From assembly GCF_052857255.1 (NCBI RefSeq), contig NC_135506.1, positions 80,571,618-80,635,617 of the forward strand: DNA of 64,000 nt, given 5' to 3'. The stretch is from Amblyomma americanum (Eukaryota > Arthropoda > Arachnida > Ixodida > Ixodidae). Both the position numbers and the translations under genes were made by a program. Below, one piece after another: positions 9,961 to 20,301 of the stretch; positions within the stretch are counted from its first letter, which is position 1, and every line of letters begins with the position of its first letter. The notes under the pieces are model-generated. The model saw only the letters and a program-made list of their open reading frames with translations. It had not been told where the DNA came from and did not search any database.

Positions 9961-10266
9961 CCGACGCGCAAATCCCCGTCTCACAGGCCTGCGTGGCGGC
10001 GGCGGTGGTGGTGGTGGTAGTGGTTTTATTAAAAATAATAGCAAGAAGGAAGGAAAAGATTTTTGCTAGCCCCGGCATCTGCAATCGATACTGAAGCACC
10101 TGAGCTGGGGCAGCGGACACCTAGGATAGAAGGCAGAATGGAGAAATTAAATGAAAGAGGTGAGTGGACAGGAATAGAAGATAGGGGGAGAAGTAATATG
10201 TACAAACTCTTTACACAATAAGAAATGTGTCCAGGTTGTGCGCGTGATTAGTTCATTTTAGAGGAA

Positions 10267-10662
10267 TTAAATCACACACGCGCACAGCACTGTGTTGGTT
10301 ACAACTGGAGTGGGGCGTCCAGTTATTATTCGTTCAAGGTAGAACTCGCGGAGCGTTCGGTCACTGCGTATAACTACCTGACGGAGAACAGACGGGACGT
10401 CAAGCCCGTGTGTTCGAGGAATACACAGAGGCTCACCAAAGTTTGCTAACGAGTGCGCCCACTGCCCTGCGGCTACAATAGCGTCGTGATCGAGTCCGGT
10501 AGTATGAACCTGCGCCCTATAGGCCGCGAGCATATCGCGACGAGCATCGGCGAACGCGGCACAGTGAAGGAGCAGGTGTTCTAGTGTTTCCACTGCACCA
10601 CACCCGTCACACACATCACTCGTCGCTATTCCGTAAGGCACCCGTCGTTCCCCGGGCCACAC
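10267..10662 (-). pseudogene. LINE-B ORF2 part 5: C-terminal zinc-motif domain
   Basis: Reads GERRVPYGIATSDVCDGCGA, then ETLEHLLLHC (CCHC-type motif) and FADARRDMLAAYRAQ, closing ORF2 with LREFYLERIITGRPTPVV. Homologous C-termini occur in the copies at 45383-46372 and 51360-51774. The 3' UTR follows to 10023. Confidence 0.75.
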
Positions 10663-11279
10663 GCAGACAATGCGCGCGCAGAGGATCGTTGCACGTAGTG
10701 ACCGTGTAAGTGCGCGACAGCCGGTGACACTCTCGATGCGCTCACCTCCCGCAAAGCATGGGTCGGGGTGCTACTCTCGGAGATGGTCATGGATGGCCGC
10801 ACGCACGTCCTCCAGCGCAAGGGGCAGATCGCTGGCAGTAGTTGGTGTGCAGCGGTCGCGAGGTCGTCAGCTTCTTCGTTGCCTGCGATGCCGCATTGAG
10901 CGGGAACACACTGTGCACGCACGGCACAACCTCTCTGCGCGAGGCACTCGATGCGCGAGCGAATTTCCCGCACTAGTGGGGTACCGCGGCCGTTAGATTG
11001 CAGGCGGCTGAGGGCGGCGCGGTAGTCGCACAGCAGAGCACTCCTGGGCAGCGGAGGGCCGAGGGTGAGCAGCAGGTCCAGCCCGAGCCGGATCCCCATC
11101 AACTCCGCAGTGGTGGAGGAGCCCAGGGAGGTTGCGTGTTGCTGGCTGTGCAGTCGCAAGGCGGAGATGGTGGCCGCCGCAGCAAGGGAGCAGCTGTCGC
11201 GGGCCACTGAGCCGTCGGTGTACACGAGGAGATGGTCCTGGAGCTCCTCGTGTATGATGGCTCTGGCCAGCTGCTGCAC
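10626..11279 (-). CDS. LINE-B ORF2 part 4: RNase H
   Basis: 217 residues with RNase H motifs YTDGSVARDS, TTAELMGIRLGLDLLL, LLCDYRAALSRL and a terminal motif QCGIAGNEEADDLA. The Asp, Glu, Asp, Asp set is present, but the His-bearing WVPGH segment reads CVPAQ here; the truncated copies at 45383 and 51093 keep WVPGHCG. After about residue 150 the frame drifts away from the family sequence. Confidence 0.8.
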   Translation of the reverse strand: MQQLARAIIHEELQDHLLVYTDGSVARDSCSLAAAATISALRLHSQQHATSLGSSTTAELMGIRLGLDLLLTLGPPLPRSALLCDYRAALSRLQSNGRGTPLVREIRSRIECLAQRGCAVRAQCVPAQCGIAGNEEADDLATAAHQLLPAICPLRWRTCVRPSMTISESSTPTHALREVSASRVSPAVAHLHGHYVQRSSARALSACGPGNDGCLTE

Positions 11280-11543
11280 AGCACAGAGTGGTGTGCTCCG
11301 CTTTCCCGCAATGCCGACGATCTCTCGCTGTACCTCAGAGGCAGCAGGCTAGGGCGCGCAGGAGCCGTAGGGGGGTCGGCCTTGTGTCAATTGCTAACAC
11401 TCGAGCAGCGCCGCACCCATTCGTGAGCGCGGGTGCGAGCGCATACGCTGCAGCAGCGAGCCGCCGTCCGGTGCGTGGTGAAGCCGGTCGATGTGATTCA
11501 ATGCCCTGCGCGCTGCTTGGAGCTCAAGTGGCCACGCTCCTGC

Positions 11544-11849
11544 CTAGGCCAGCGTTGCGGCGCAATGCAAGTTTTTGGGCAGGCCTAGGCACACGTGCAG
11601 GGACTTGCGTTGCTGAAGCTCGAGTTTCTTCCAGCTCGGCTTGCGCACCGTGACGAGCGACAGCGTATAGAGCATCGCCCCCAAAGCTGCAGCATTGTAT
11701 AGCCGCAGCGCGGCTTGCTGGGAGATGCCCTGGCCTCGAGCGGTGAGCTTGTGCACGGCGGCGGTGATCCTCTTCATCTGCAGACAGGCCTTGGTCGCCG
11801 TGGGGCGGAAGGAAAGGCGCCAGTCGATGTCCAGGCTAAGGTGCCGCAC
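11544..11849 (-). pseudogene. LINE-B ORF2 part 3: RT thumb fragment
   Basis: 101 residues in the RT frame: LSLDIDWRLSFRPTATKACL followed by LRLYNAAALGAMLYTLSLV and CLGLPKN. This is the usual LINE pattern of a thumb helix region followed by the LGLP motif. Frameshifts lie on both sides (about 12000-11850 and 11540-11290). Confidence 0.7.
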
Positions 11850-11987
11850 CGATGTACGCCAAGGAATCGGAGTCCCGTCCAGTGACAGTGGAGCAAGGTG
11901 CGCACGCGAGCGCTAAGCGCAGGCCATGGCCACCGATTTGTGCGCTCAGCGAGAGACCAAGGCCGCGCAAGCTGGCGTCGATTGCGG

Positions 11988-13040
11988 TCAGGGCTCCCTG
12001 AAGGCACCCCCGCACGCGGAACGCCTCGCCCGGTGGTCCCGGCACCACAGAGCTATGTTGTCTGCATATATGGACATGTACACATGGTGTCGGCCGCTCG
12101 TGGGGAGGTAGGCCGGCACCACCGACATGGCCACATTAAACAGAAATGGTGATAGGACAGAGCCCTGCGGCACGCCCATGTTCACCGGGCGAGGCTTGGA
12201 TAGCTTACCCCCTACTCGCACGCGCATGGTTCGCCCGCTCAGGAAGCCATCAACGTATCGCAAAAGGCGCCCGCTCATGCCAGCCCCCTCAAGCACCGCG
12301 AGAATTCGTGCGTGGTGAACGTTGTCAAAAGCACCCGTTCCGTCCAGTAGTAGCAGCAGCGCAACCTGGCCTGCCGCCCAGGCATGCTCCAGCGATGTAA
12401 CACCGTCCGATATAGAATCAGCCGTGCACCGCATCCCACGGAAACCCGTCTGCCGCTCGTAAAACATATCAGCCTCCGCAGCCCGCTCGTTCAGGCGCTG
12501 CAACGTCATATGCTCTATGAGCTTACCTGCCGCCGATGTTAATGCCACTCCCCGGTATCCGCTCAGCTCCTTAGGTGGGCGCCCTGCCTTTCGGATGGGA
12601 CAAACGACCGCGGTTTGCCAATTCTCCGGTAGCTCCCCGCATTCCCACACCAGGTTGATCTGCTGCAGGAGGGTCTGTCGTTGCTGCGCATCCAGGTTTG
12701 GCAGCATCTGGTATGTCACCCCGTCCGGTCCGGGCGCCGAGCGGCGGCGGCAGCGCTGCAGCGCATTGTTCAGTTCAGCCGCGGTGAACGGCGCATCACA
12801 TGGACCTTCCGAGGCGACGGGCGAGGGACTGGCGTCGCTTCTGGGACTCTCAGGAGCAGCTATGTTAGCTGCCTTTGCGCGGATGGGCGGCGCGAATCGA
12901 TCGGAAAAACGCTCCGCCAATTCTACAAAGCTGAGCCCGCTGGAGACTGCGAGGGCGGCCAGCGGTTGACGGTTTTCCTGTGGTTCGGTGATGCGCCGCA
13001 GGGTGTCAAACAGCCTCCTCGAGCTGACATCTTCCTCCAT
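11988..13040 (-). CDS. LINE-B ORF2 part 2: reverse transcriptase palm with YADN
   Basis: 350 residues containing RT motifs in order: SAPGPDGVTYQML, YRGVALTSAAGKLIEHM, ERQTGFRGMRCTADSI, motif A LLLDGTGAFDNVHH, motif B NMGVPQGSVLSPFLFN, and motif C YADNIALW near 12060. The second catalytic Asp of YADD is Asn here (codon on minus strand AAC), which is expected to abolish polymerisation. The protein goes out of frame after about 12000. Confidence 0.85.
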   Translation of the reverse strand: MEEDVSSRRLFDTLRRITEPQENRQPLAALAVSSGLSFVELAERFSDRFAPPIRAKAANIAAPESPRSDASPSPVASEGPCDAPFTAAELNNALQRCRRRSAPGPDGVTYQMLPNLDAQQRQTLLQQINLVWECGELPENWQTAVVCPIRKAGRPPKELSGYRGVALTSAAGKLIEHMTLQRLNERAAEADMFYERQTGFRGMRCTADSISDGVTSLEHAWAAGQVALLLLLDGTGAFDNVHHARILAVLEGAGMSGRLLRYVDGFLSGRTMRVRVGGKLSKPRPVNMGVPQGSVLSPFLFNVAMSVVPAYLPTSGRHHVYMSIYADNIALWCRDHRARRSACGGAFREP

Positions 13041-13258
13041 CCTTTGGCATAGTGAAGCCCACTGCCGGCGGTATAGCTTGTTGGCGTGGCGGGCGCTTCG
13101 GCGTCGAAGTGGTTCTAGACAGTTCAGTCGGTGGCTGTGTCTGTCCGTCGCGCCCGTCGCTCTGCGCGATCTCTCTTCTCGCGCATATTGAGCAGCTTCA
13201 TATCAGGTGTGAGCTGCCCCGACAATTCCTCTGCTCGTTGGGTGGCTGCGACAGCGCT

Positions 13259-14107
13259 TCAGACTAGACTTGAAAAGAAATCTGCTCCAGTGGCCGCCGC
13301 CTCGTCGACCGCCCGCCTGAACGCACTCCAGTTGGTAATGGAGTAGGCACGTTTGGGGCGCGGCTCCAACGCAGTGGGTTCGATTAGGATGGAGTAATGA
13401 TCCGAGCCAAAGAGGGATGGTGTTCGGCGCCATGTCGCCTCAATGCCTCTTGATGCGAAGGCAGCGTCGATGCAGGAGCCGGTTGTTCGGCGTCGTCGAA
13501 AGGTGGGCTCGCCGGTGTTCAAGGGGGTGAGTCCCAGCTGTATTGCTGCGTCGTGCAGGTCGTCTCCACGCGCGGAGTGGCGCACACTGCCCCACGCACT
13601 ATGGTGGGCATTAAAATCACCACAGATGATTTCGCTCGGGGCACAGCACGAAGACACAGCACGAAAACACAGCGCGTTCCACACGACAGCTGGACGCACA
13701 TAAACACTGGCCACCGACGTATCAACACCACCGACGCGCACTGTCACCACCACGCACTCCTGGGCGTCAGATGTGGCCGCCACCAATCCGACGAGGGTGT
13801 GCTGGACGTCCTGCCGCACATATATCGCGCACCTTGATTTCCCTGATCGATGAGATGTGCCACAAGAGCGCACTGCGGTACAGGTGGGCTCCTCGCACGT
13901 GGTGGCTGAGTGGTAGCCAATGTAGCCTGGTAGCCGCATCTGGGGCTCCCCGTCATGTGAACGTATGTACGTATCCTGCAGCGCGATAACTTCCGGCGAA
14001 TCCTGTGCGATGCGAACTGGCATTTCGGCGTACCGCGCTGTAAGTGAGCGCACGTTCCACTGCAGGATGGATGGTATGCAGGAGGGAGTCCGGCGGCTAG
14101 CCGTCAT
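13259..14107 (-). CDS. LINE-B ORF2 part 1: AP-type endonuclease
   Basis: 282 residues with the endonuclease landmarks ILQWNVRSL, VIALQDTYI (Gln-Asp where a catalytic Glu is expected), CGDFNAHHSAWG, SCIDAAF and GSDHYSIL. The Glu-to-Gln/Asp position suggests weakened catalysis, but alignment is by eye. A frameshift near 13259 separates it from the RT. Confidence 0.8.
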   Translation of the reverse strand: MTASRRTPSCIPSILQWNVRSLTARYAEMPVRIAQDSPEVIALQDTYIRSHDGEPQMRLPGYIGYHSATTCEEPTCTAVRSCGTSHRSGKSRCAIYVRQDVQHTLVGLVAATSDAQECVVVTVRVGGVDTSVASVYVRPAVVWNALCFRAVSSCCAPSEIICGDFNAHHSAWGSVRHSARGDDLHDAAIQLGLTPLNTGEPTFRRRRTTGSCIDAAFASRGIEATWRRTPSLFGSDHYSILIEPTALEPRPKRAYSITNWSAFRRAVDEAAATGADFFSSLV

Positions 14108-14507
14108 GCTGGCTTATCTTTGCGGGAGCACCCTCTGCTTCGAAGCAAGCCCGGTGTACATCGGTGCCCTCCGGGAAAAGTGCGCTGAGGGCGCGCAATG
14201 CCAGCTTTAGGCACGCGATCTCCGTGTGCCGTGCGTCAGGGGGCTGACCATGAGAAGGGGCCGCAGGCTCGGGCCGCGCTGTACGGGACGCCGGGCAACC
14301 GGATGGCCGCCGCCGCTGCCAGTGCTGCCGTTACTTCGGTGGCTGCTGCTGCTGGGGTGCTCCGCTGACGGCGTGCGCATAAGAAAACGCGCGCGGTGCC
14401 TGCTGATGTTGCTGGGCTGGGGCCACTGTTTCAGCCTGGACGACGGCTCGGACAACCCGCTTGGACATCGGTGCCATGGATGTGGCCACTAAAGAGACCG
14501 CGTGAAG

Positions 14508-15356
14508 CTATCGCTTCCAGTGCGGGCACGATGGGTCAATGGCTGCGTGCCTTCCCCCCCCTCCATCGAATTTAATGCAGCGGGGCTTGCTCGCGCAGGT
14601 GCCAGGCTCGTGCGGATCGCCGCAGCGCATGCATCGGGCAGGAGCACGACACATCTCAGTGGCATGTCCCAGGCTGGCGCACTTGGCACAGTGTAGCGGC
14701 CGGGAATGGCAGGGCAGACCGCCAGCCTGCGCTTGAATATGGAGATGAACGCTGGTGGTGTCGGCGCCTAAAAACGGAGAGCGAATGTGCTGCCCGTCAG
14801 AGACGCCGATACCATCGGCACCATTGACTCCGCCGCCGCTAGCTGCTGCTCCGCCGTCCTGCGCCCGTCCACACAGAAGACTAGGCCGGAGCTTTGGTTC
14901 CGAGGAGGAGGCTCCTTGGCGAAGACCGGCACGCCGCGGATGACGGTTGTGGCTAGTAGGGCCTGGAAAACATCGCTGCTGCCCGCATCCACTGCCACTA
15001 CAGTGCGCCACTTGTTTCACGGGACGGCGAGGACGCCCGGACCGATCTCCTCGGCCAACTCCCAGCCCTGTTCCCTGGAAAAGGCGGTGCCCCGGTTCGC
15101 CAGCCGAACAGCACCTTAGCCACCAGGCTGGACGAGAACTCCATGACAGCCGCGGCTCGCTCCAGGGCAGCTCTCCGACGCCGCTGCGCCTTGGTAGTGA
15201 TGGTGCGCCACGGGACCACGCTGGTCCCAGAATCATCATCGCCGCTGTCTGCGGCGCATTGCTGCAGAGCGCCGCGGAATTTGGCGCGGTCGCTGCCAGC
15301 AGGCTAAGACCCAGCCGCAGCCTGGTCTCATGCGGCGGGATTTGGTGAGGTCGCAC
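14508..15356 (-). pseudogene. LINE-B ORF1 C-terminal part with zinc knuckles
   Basis: 282 open residues. The last 70 carry two CCHC knuckles, CAKCASLGHATEMC and CMRCGDPHEPGTC, and a degraded third (CIKFDGGGGRHAAIDPSC). It is gag-like and would bind the element RNA. The first half reads as low-complexity frame-shifted sequence, so the true ORF1 frame was probably disturbed between 15450 and 14770. Confidence 0.7.
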
Positions 15357-15458
15357 CCGGTTGTCCTCCGGACGCCGTCCCCCAGCAGCAACAACAGCAG
15401 GATCGGCAGCAGCCTGGAGGTGACCTCCATGGGCCTCGTGCTGGGCATGCCCTGCTGA

Positions 15459-16070
15459 TTAGAGTATGGAGGAAGAGGAAACAGTGACGGTGGGGGGCTT
15501 AAGCGCTGTCCGTTTGGCCACCGTGATGTACCTGTTGGTTTCCGCGTCCCTCTCCTCCTCGGACTCCGTTGAGCGTAGCCGTTTCCTGAGAACAGACTCG
15601 TCCATCAGGGTGCACATGCTCTCCTCGGCTGCAGATGTCCGCGGTGAGCCCGCAGCAGCAGCATCAGGCGGAAAGGGCATCACAGCCGGTTCCCCGGGAG
15701 TAGCAATGGCGGAAGAAAGCGCAGGGGTGGCCAGAAATGGTGGGGAGGGAGCCGCCATGGAGTCCTGCGCCTGGTGAATGAGCGTCATGGCCTCCCTCAG
15801 GGCTAGAACGCGTGGGTCCGCCGGCGACATGTCTAAGGTCCCGATGATGGACTCGAGGTTCTCCGAGGTGGTGATGAGCGCTGTCGTCAGGCACCTCACC
15901 GTGTCCCGCTGATCAGTGATCTCGGCCTACATTCGCCGTATGGTGCAGGACGACCTTGCTCTGGATGGCGTTCGTCTCTGTGATCGTGAGCGTGAGCGGC
16001 CTGCCCTGCGTTGCTCAGTGTCACCGCCGAACGCAGGCCGTCGCTCGTTCATGGTGTCTGTGGCCTCCAT
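15459..16070 (-). pseudogene. LINE-B ORF1 N-terminal part
   Basis: An ATG at 16070 opens a frame that begins with an Arg/Ser-rich stretch (RRAGRSRSRSQRRTPSR), is stopped by TAG at 15929-15927, and continues in the same frame to 15459. The continuation has a Ser/Ala/Pro-rich region and NRYITVAKRTALKPP, which occupies the place of the F-x-V-V-x-x-KKR motif of LINE-A and LINE-E ORF1. The 16070 start is an inference; the frame identity across the stop is seen directly. Confidence 0.6.
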
Positions 16071-16447
16071 GGGGAGACCCCGCAGCGCCGTGAAGCCTTA
16101 GGCCCAGTGTACGAAGGAGCGGAGAGCTAAGAACACGTCCGCTCGCTTCGAGCGCCAGCGGAAGAAAAAAAAGTGGAGCTGTAGAATGCCGATTTCCTGT
16201 GGATATACGAAGAAAGAAGAGAAACTGCCCAAAACATTTTCTGTTTTAAAGCGAAAACTATACTGGCCGCGAACTTGCGCATTTCGCCTTGACCGCACTC
16301 TGAGGAAGATCATCATCTCACAACGCGCACCTCACATATCTCGGTGGACACCCGAGTCACGTTTTCCTCTTTACCTCCCTCCTTTATACCTTACTTTACG
16401 GTGCGGTTCGGTTTTCTACCGAGATGTGTGAGACGGTTACTATGCTT

Positions 16448-16568
16448 GCTATCCTATATTTCCGCTGCCCCAGCTCAGGTGCATCAATATCGATGTCAGA
16501 TGCCGGGGCTAGCAAAAATCTTTTTCTTCCTTTTTGCCATTCTTTTAATAAAAACAACTAACACCACC
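16448..16568 (+). mobile_element. LINE-B 3' end insertion with 10-bp TSD
   Basis: 121 bp of LINE-B 3' UTR ending in the AACACCACC tail, flanked by TACTATGCTT at 16438-16447 and 16569-16578. The other P-block copies have a single TACTATGCTT at this position (near 30815 and 63520), so this is a clean insertion into P-block copy 1 after the block duplicated. Confidence 0.9.
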
Positions 16569-17207
16569 TACTATGCTTTGCGTGCTCGCCGCGCCATCTG
16601 GCATGAAGTTACACTGCGCGGCTTGCCGCCGCCGCCGTTTGGTATGACGTCACATCACGTTTCGCGTCGTTTGCGATCGCCTCCTCTAGCTTCGCCAGCT
16701 GTGCCGCGTCTGATAACATGTCGGAGGATTTGAAAGGAGAGGTCGCGTGCTCCGCAACCACAATTGTGTCGTCTTTAGTGCGACTACATAGCTAGACAAC
16801 CAGACTAACCTGAATTTGCAATCAAGGTTAACCAAGGCTAACCATGCTATTCCTTTGCTTTCGCTACGTTTATCCTGGCATAGCCGAGCTAAGCCACTGC
16901 CAGTTTTCTTTTGGAACTGGGCTTTAGGCTTGGCTGAAAAGGGAAGGAAAAGGGCTTTTGACCCCGCCTCCTTCCTGTTCCTGCATAGCCGCTGCAGCAT
17001 TGCCGAGAAAAGTAATTGAAGCAAGCCACTATCACGGCGTCCGATATAGTGCACCCTAGAATGAACTACGCACTATACCTCGGGAAGAGATTATTCGTTG
17101 TGACAGAATTTTGGGGAACGAAAAGGCGCATTATTTTCCCCGTCTGACAGCATGCTTTATGGCATAAAATTGTAATTTACAAATAAAGATACACTCAATA
17201 ACGAAGG

Positions 17208-17330
17208 AATCCGCCGTGGTGGCTCAGTGGTTAAGGCGCTCGTCTACTGATCTGGAGTGCTCGGGTTCTAACCCGACCGCGGCGGCTGTGTTTCGATGCG
17301 GGCAAAACGCAAAAAAAATGGCTGTGGTTT
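17208..17330 (+). mobile_element. SINE tRNA-like head in P block
   Basis: GCCGTGGTGGCTCAGTGG and box B GGTTCTAACCC with CCGCGGCGG, then sequence unlike the usual SINE body. The same head-only piece stands at 31603-31690 in the second P block. It is either a truncated SINE or a second SINE subfamily with a different body. Confidence 0.65.
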
Positions 17331-17450
17331 AGCTCCGGTTAACCCTAGTTGAATTGTGAAAGCTTTGTTTCCACGGCACGTTGTTTACCCAGCTTATCAA
17401 TGCGACGCTCTCGAGAACTCTAACTGGTCTCTTCCGCAGTTCGAGATTAA

Positions 17451-17756
17451 CCCGCCGCGCTGGCTCAGTGGATAGGGCACTCGGCTACTCATCCGGAGTC
17501 CGCGGGTTCGAACCCAACCGCGGCGGCGGCGTTTCTATGGAGGCAAAATGTTAAGGCGCCCATGTGCTGTGCGATGTCAGGACACGTTAATGATCCCCAG
17601 GTTGGCGAAATTATTCCGGAGCCTTCCACTACGGCACCTCTATCTTCCTTTCTTCTTTCACTCCCTCCTTTATTCCTTCCCCTACGGCGCGGTTCAGGTG
17701 TCCAACGATATATAAGACGGGAAGTGCGCCATTTCATCTCCCAATAAAACCAACCA
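17451..17756 (+). mobile_element. SINE, full length, P block copy 1
   Basis: Complete Ruka-like SINE: tRNA-like head with box B GGTTCGAACCC, body GATCCCCAGGTTGGCGAAAT, pyrimidine-rich stretch, and tail ending in AACCAACCAGCCAG rather than (ATT)n. The orthologous insertion is at 31855-32162. Confidence 0.85.
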
Positions 17757-18344
17757 GCCAGTTGAAGAGTCACTCTGGGACGTGGCACGACCTATAACCG
17801 TATCTTCGTTACGACGCTTCTCGAGTTGTGTGGTGCTTTCTTCTGGAGTCTCTTGAGTGCGTTCTTTTTTCCTTCCTTGGTTCTGTCGTTGTTGCGTCTT
17901 CTTTGCGCTTTCCATAACGACTATAATACAGTGACGTTGCTGTTGCCGATAGGAAGACAAGGAAAGTTCACGGGCCTGCCTACTGGCTCAAGACGCGCCA
18001 CGCTCGCTGCCGCGTGCTGAATATTCCCCGGGCCGATCCCGGAGGCAGTGCAGTACCGGGCCGGCCAGTGCCAGGGTGTTTCGCCATATTCCAAAAATAA
18101 GTTTAATATCTTGGGTCCAAGGACCCGCAGCAGATAATAAATCAGGTAATATGTCTGATGTTGCTGAGAGGAAGAAGGAAAAGGAACGTGCCCGGGCCTG
18201 CCTACTGGCTAAAGCCGAGCCACGCTCGCTGCCGCGATCAGAAAGTAGGAGGGGGTAAAGGATAGCAGAGTAAAGTGTGAAAGAAAAGACGCGCCGCGCT
18301 AATATCACCGGGGCCGATCTCCAAAAAATCAGGTATGAGGTGAA

Positions 18345-18345
<1 letters not shown>

Positions 18346-18435
<90 letters not shown>

Positions 18436-18563
18436 TTTAAGAGAAGTGGGCACTTCTACAAAGACCGCACCGCGGTTGAAACGTTGATAAATAAAAGTGT
18501 CTTTGTAGAAGTGCCCACTTCTCTTAAAACTTTATTCTGCGGAGCCAACGCAACCTACGTTCG

Positions 18564-18657
<94 letters not shown>
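18346..18657 (+). repeat. (TA)n microsatellite split by a fold-back element
   Basis: Two TA tracts of about 88 bp each (18346-18433 and 18570-18657) flank a 136-bp unique segment. Inside, AAGAGAAGTGGGCACTTCTA and seven more bases at 18440-18466 recur in perfect inverted orientation at 18500-18526. Between the arms is a small hairpin ACCGC-ACC-GCGGT followed by TGAAACGTTGATAAATAAAA, the kind of sequence found near PLE termini. It is probably a PLE-derived fold-back that inserted into the TA tract. Confidence 0.7.
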
Positions 18658-18659
<2 letters not shown>

Positions 18660-20250
18660 CCGCAAAGCGCCACCTCCTCTACCGCAGCGCAGCACATCTT
18701 GTGGAGCTTGCGGCAAAAGGCACGCGTGTGCTGTGCGATGTGAGTGCATTTACGCCTAGGTAGTAAAAATTTTGTGGAAACCTTCGCTGCGGACGACGCG
18801 TACTCGAGCGGGTTGTCATCGGCTACCACCGCCATTATGGCGACAAGCAAGTAATCCCGCGTAATGTCACGGACGGCATCTAACTCGCTCCAGTCCCACT
18901 AATCGTACACGCGGCGTATAATCAAGCCAGAAGACCGGCCAGAGAAACGGCCCCGCAGGGAGACAACGGAAGAGCGAGGGAAGCGCGTTTCGGGAACGGT
19001 GCCGAAGATCAAGAGGATCGACGATACGTCGTTGCGGTCGTCGACACTGGCGGAACGCTTATCCACTCCGCCAGCTTAAGCTCCCGACACGCCGAAGAGG
19101 CCGATGAATTAGCCATTGCACTTGCCATATCTGATCACGGTTGCGGGGTCGTTGGTAGTGACTAGCGCACACCGATAAAAAAAATGCGCCAAGCGGAGAA
19201 TATCCGCGGAAGCTTGCCGAATAATCAAGAACCTGAAACTCTCACCGGACAACAAGGTCGAACTTGTTTGGTTCCACCCAAACATGGGGGATGTTTCTCC
19301 GCACCTCACCAACCTCAGCGAGGCCGCTCACTCCGCCGCACGAGGACTCAGAAACCGTTCCGAAAAGAGCCATGGTGAAGACGTGGTGAGATATAGGCTG
19401 ACAGGCTTCAATGAATAACCAAAGGTTTCTACCTGGCCCGCCGGGCCCTTCCTCCGCTTAGCAAAAAACTATTCAGAGCTCAGGCAGTCGCCTGGAGGCA
19501 ATTAAAAACACGTACCCGAATCCGCTGCAATAAAGAGGAGGATCTACCCCAAATATATAACACCCCAACGTGCAAGGTCTGCAAGACAGATGTAGCCGTA
19601 ATTGAACACATACTCTGGGAGTGTAAGGCACAGCTAACCAATGTTGATCCCCAAACCCTCTCGTCCAGGTGGTCCGCCGCTCTTCGTAGCACCAGTCTAA
19701 ATGACCAACTCTAGGCTGTCCAGCACTCCCTCGAGGCGGCGAAGCGACAAGATCTCGACGACCCCACGTGGGAGTCCTAGGCTCGGTCGGACAAAAGCCT
19801 GGTGGACACTTATTATAATTGCTAGACACAAGTTATTATTCACTCACCACCAATGCGTCACCACTTTCTTCCTTTTTTATTTCGCTCCCTCCTTTATCCC
19901 TCCCTTAATGGTGCGGATAGGGCATCCACATAGATATAGAGACAGTTTTTGTCATTTCCTTTCCTCAAAATAAATTCTAAATTTATTTAACGCACCCTCT
20001 TCCATTCAGTGGTATCGGGCGGTTCTCATTTGCTAGCAGAGAATGGGTATATCACAATAGAGAAAAGTGTTTGTTCCTCTACCAAAGAGGAAAGAGATTA
20101 TCTCCTTTCAACTACCACCACCTGCTTTGTCACACTAGCAGGGTCACAAGAATCGGCCGACACCGTGGGCCCGAAGGGAGTCCCTTCACCAAGGGACAGC
20201 TGCTTCGTTTTTTAGGTGTATCCGGCTATTGTGTAGACCACACAGACAGG
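18658..20250 (+). repeat. D block, copy 1 (1.6-kb duplicated segment)
   Basis: Matches 43833-45382 over its length with moderate divergence, including the LINE-D remnant, a SINE-tail piece near 19870-19975, and the segment GAATCGGCCGACACC. Both copies begin directly after a (TA)n tract that itself follows a P block or an element inserted beyond one. Confidence 0.75.
18970..19816 (+). pseudogene. LINE-D remnant: RNase H and zinc motif
   Basis: Broken frames give RYVVAVVDTGGTLIHSAS (first Asp), ADELAIALAISD (Glu), TPIKK (remnant of the SKTAVKN region), ELVWFHPNMG and SEAAHSAARGL (the ExAH variant also seen in LINE-C), and then WRQLKTRTRIRC and CKVCKTDVAVIEHILWEC. The 3' end falls near a degenerate TTATTATAATT tail at 19810. 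Multiple stops and frameshifts show it is old. Confidence 0.75.
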
Positions 20251-20301
20251 AGAGGGAATGAAACGCCACTGGAATATGTTGTCGAAAACTGAGCAGCGAC
20301 T

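Larger units (their letters stand above)
9992..16098 (-). mobile_element. LINE-B: long, decayed I-group non-LTR retrotransposon
   Basis: About 6.1 kb on the minus strand: ORF1 pieces (16070 to 14508), endonuclease, RT, RNase H and zinc motif (14107 to 10267), a 3' UTR of about 250 bp, and a (CCA)n tail (9992-10022). The coding region is GC-rich, unlike LINE-A. Several frameshifts, an in-frame stop in ORF1 and a changed RT active site make it inactive. Its 3' UTR recurs as truncated copies at 7258, 16448, 21371, 45383, 46985 and 51093, so this family was prolific. The 5' end is set where coding similarity and GC-richness stop. Confidence 0.85.
16130..18345 (+). repeat. P block, copy 1 (2.2-kb duplicated segment)
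   Basis: Matches 30540-32640 along its whole length, and 63250-64000 over the part inside the window. All copies share a start near GTAGAATGCCGATTT, a tract around CTAGACAACCAGACTAACCT, two SINE heads and a 3' part with TTGGGTCCAAGGACC, then run into (TA)n. Because the SINE at 17451-17756 sits at the same place in both complete copies, the block duplicated after that insertion. It contains no convincing gene. Confidence 0.75.

Noticed and set aside
18277..18759. ORFs encoding long Tyr-Ile repeats
   Set aside because: Translation of (TA)n microsatellites.
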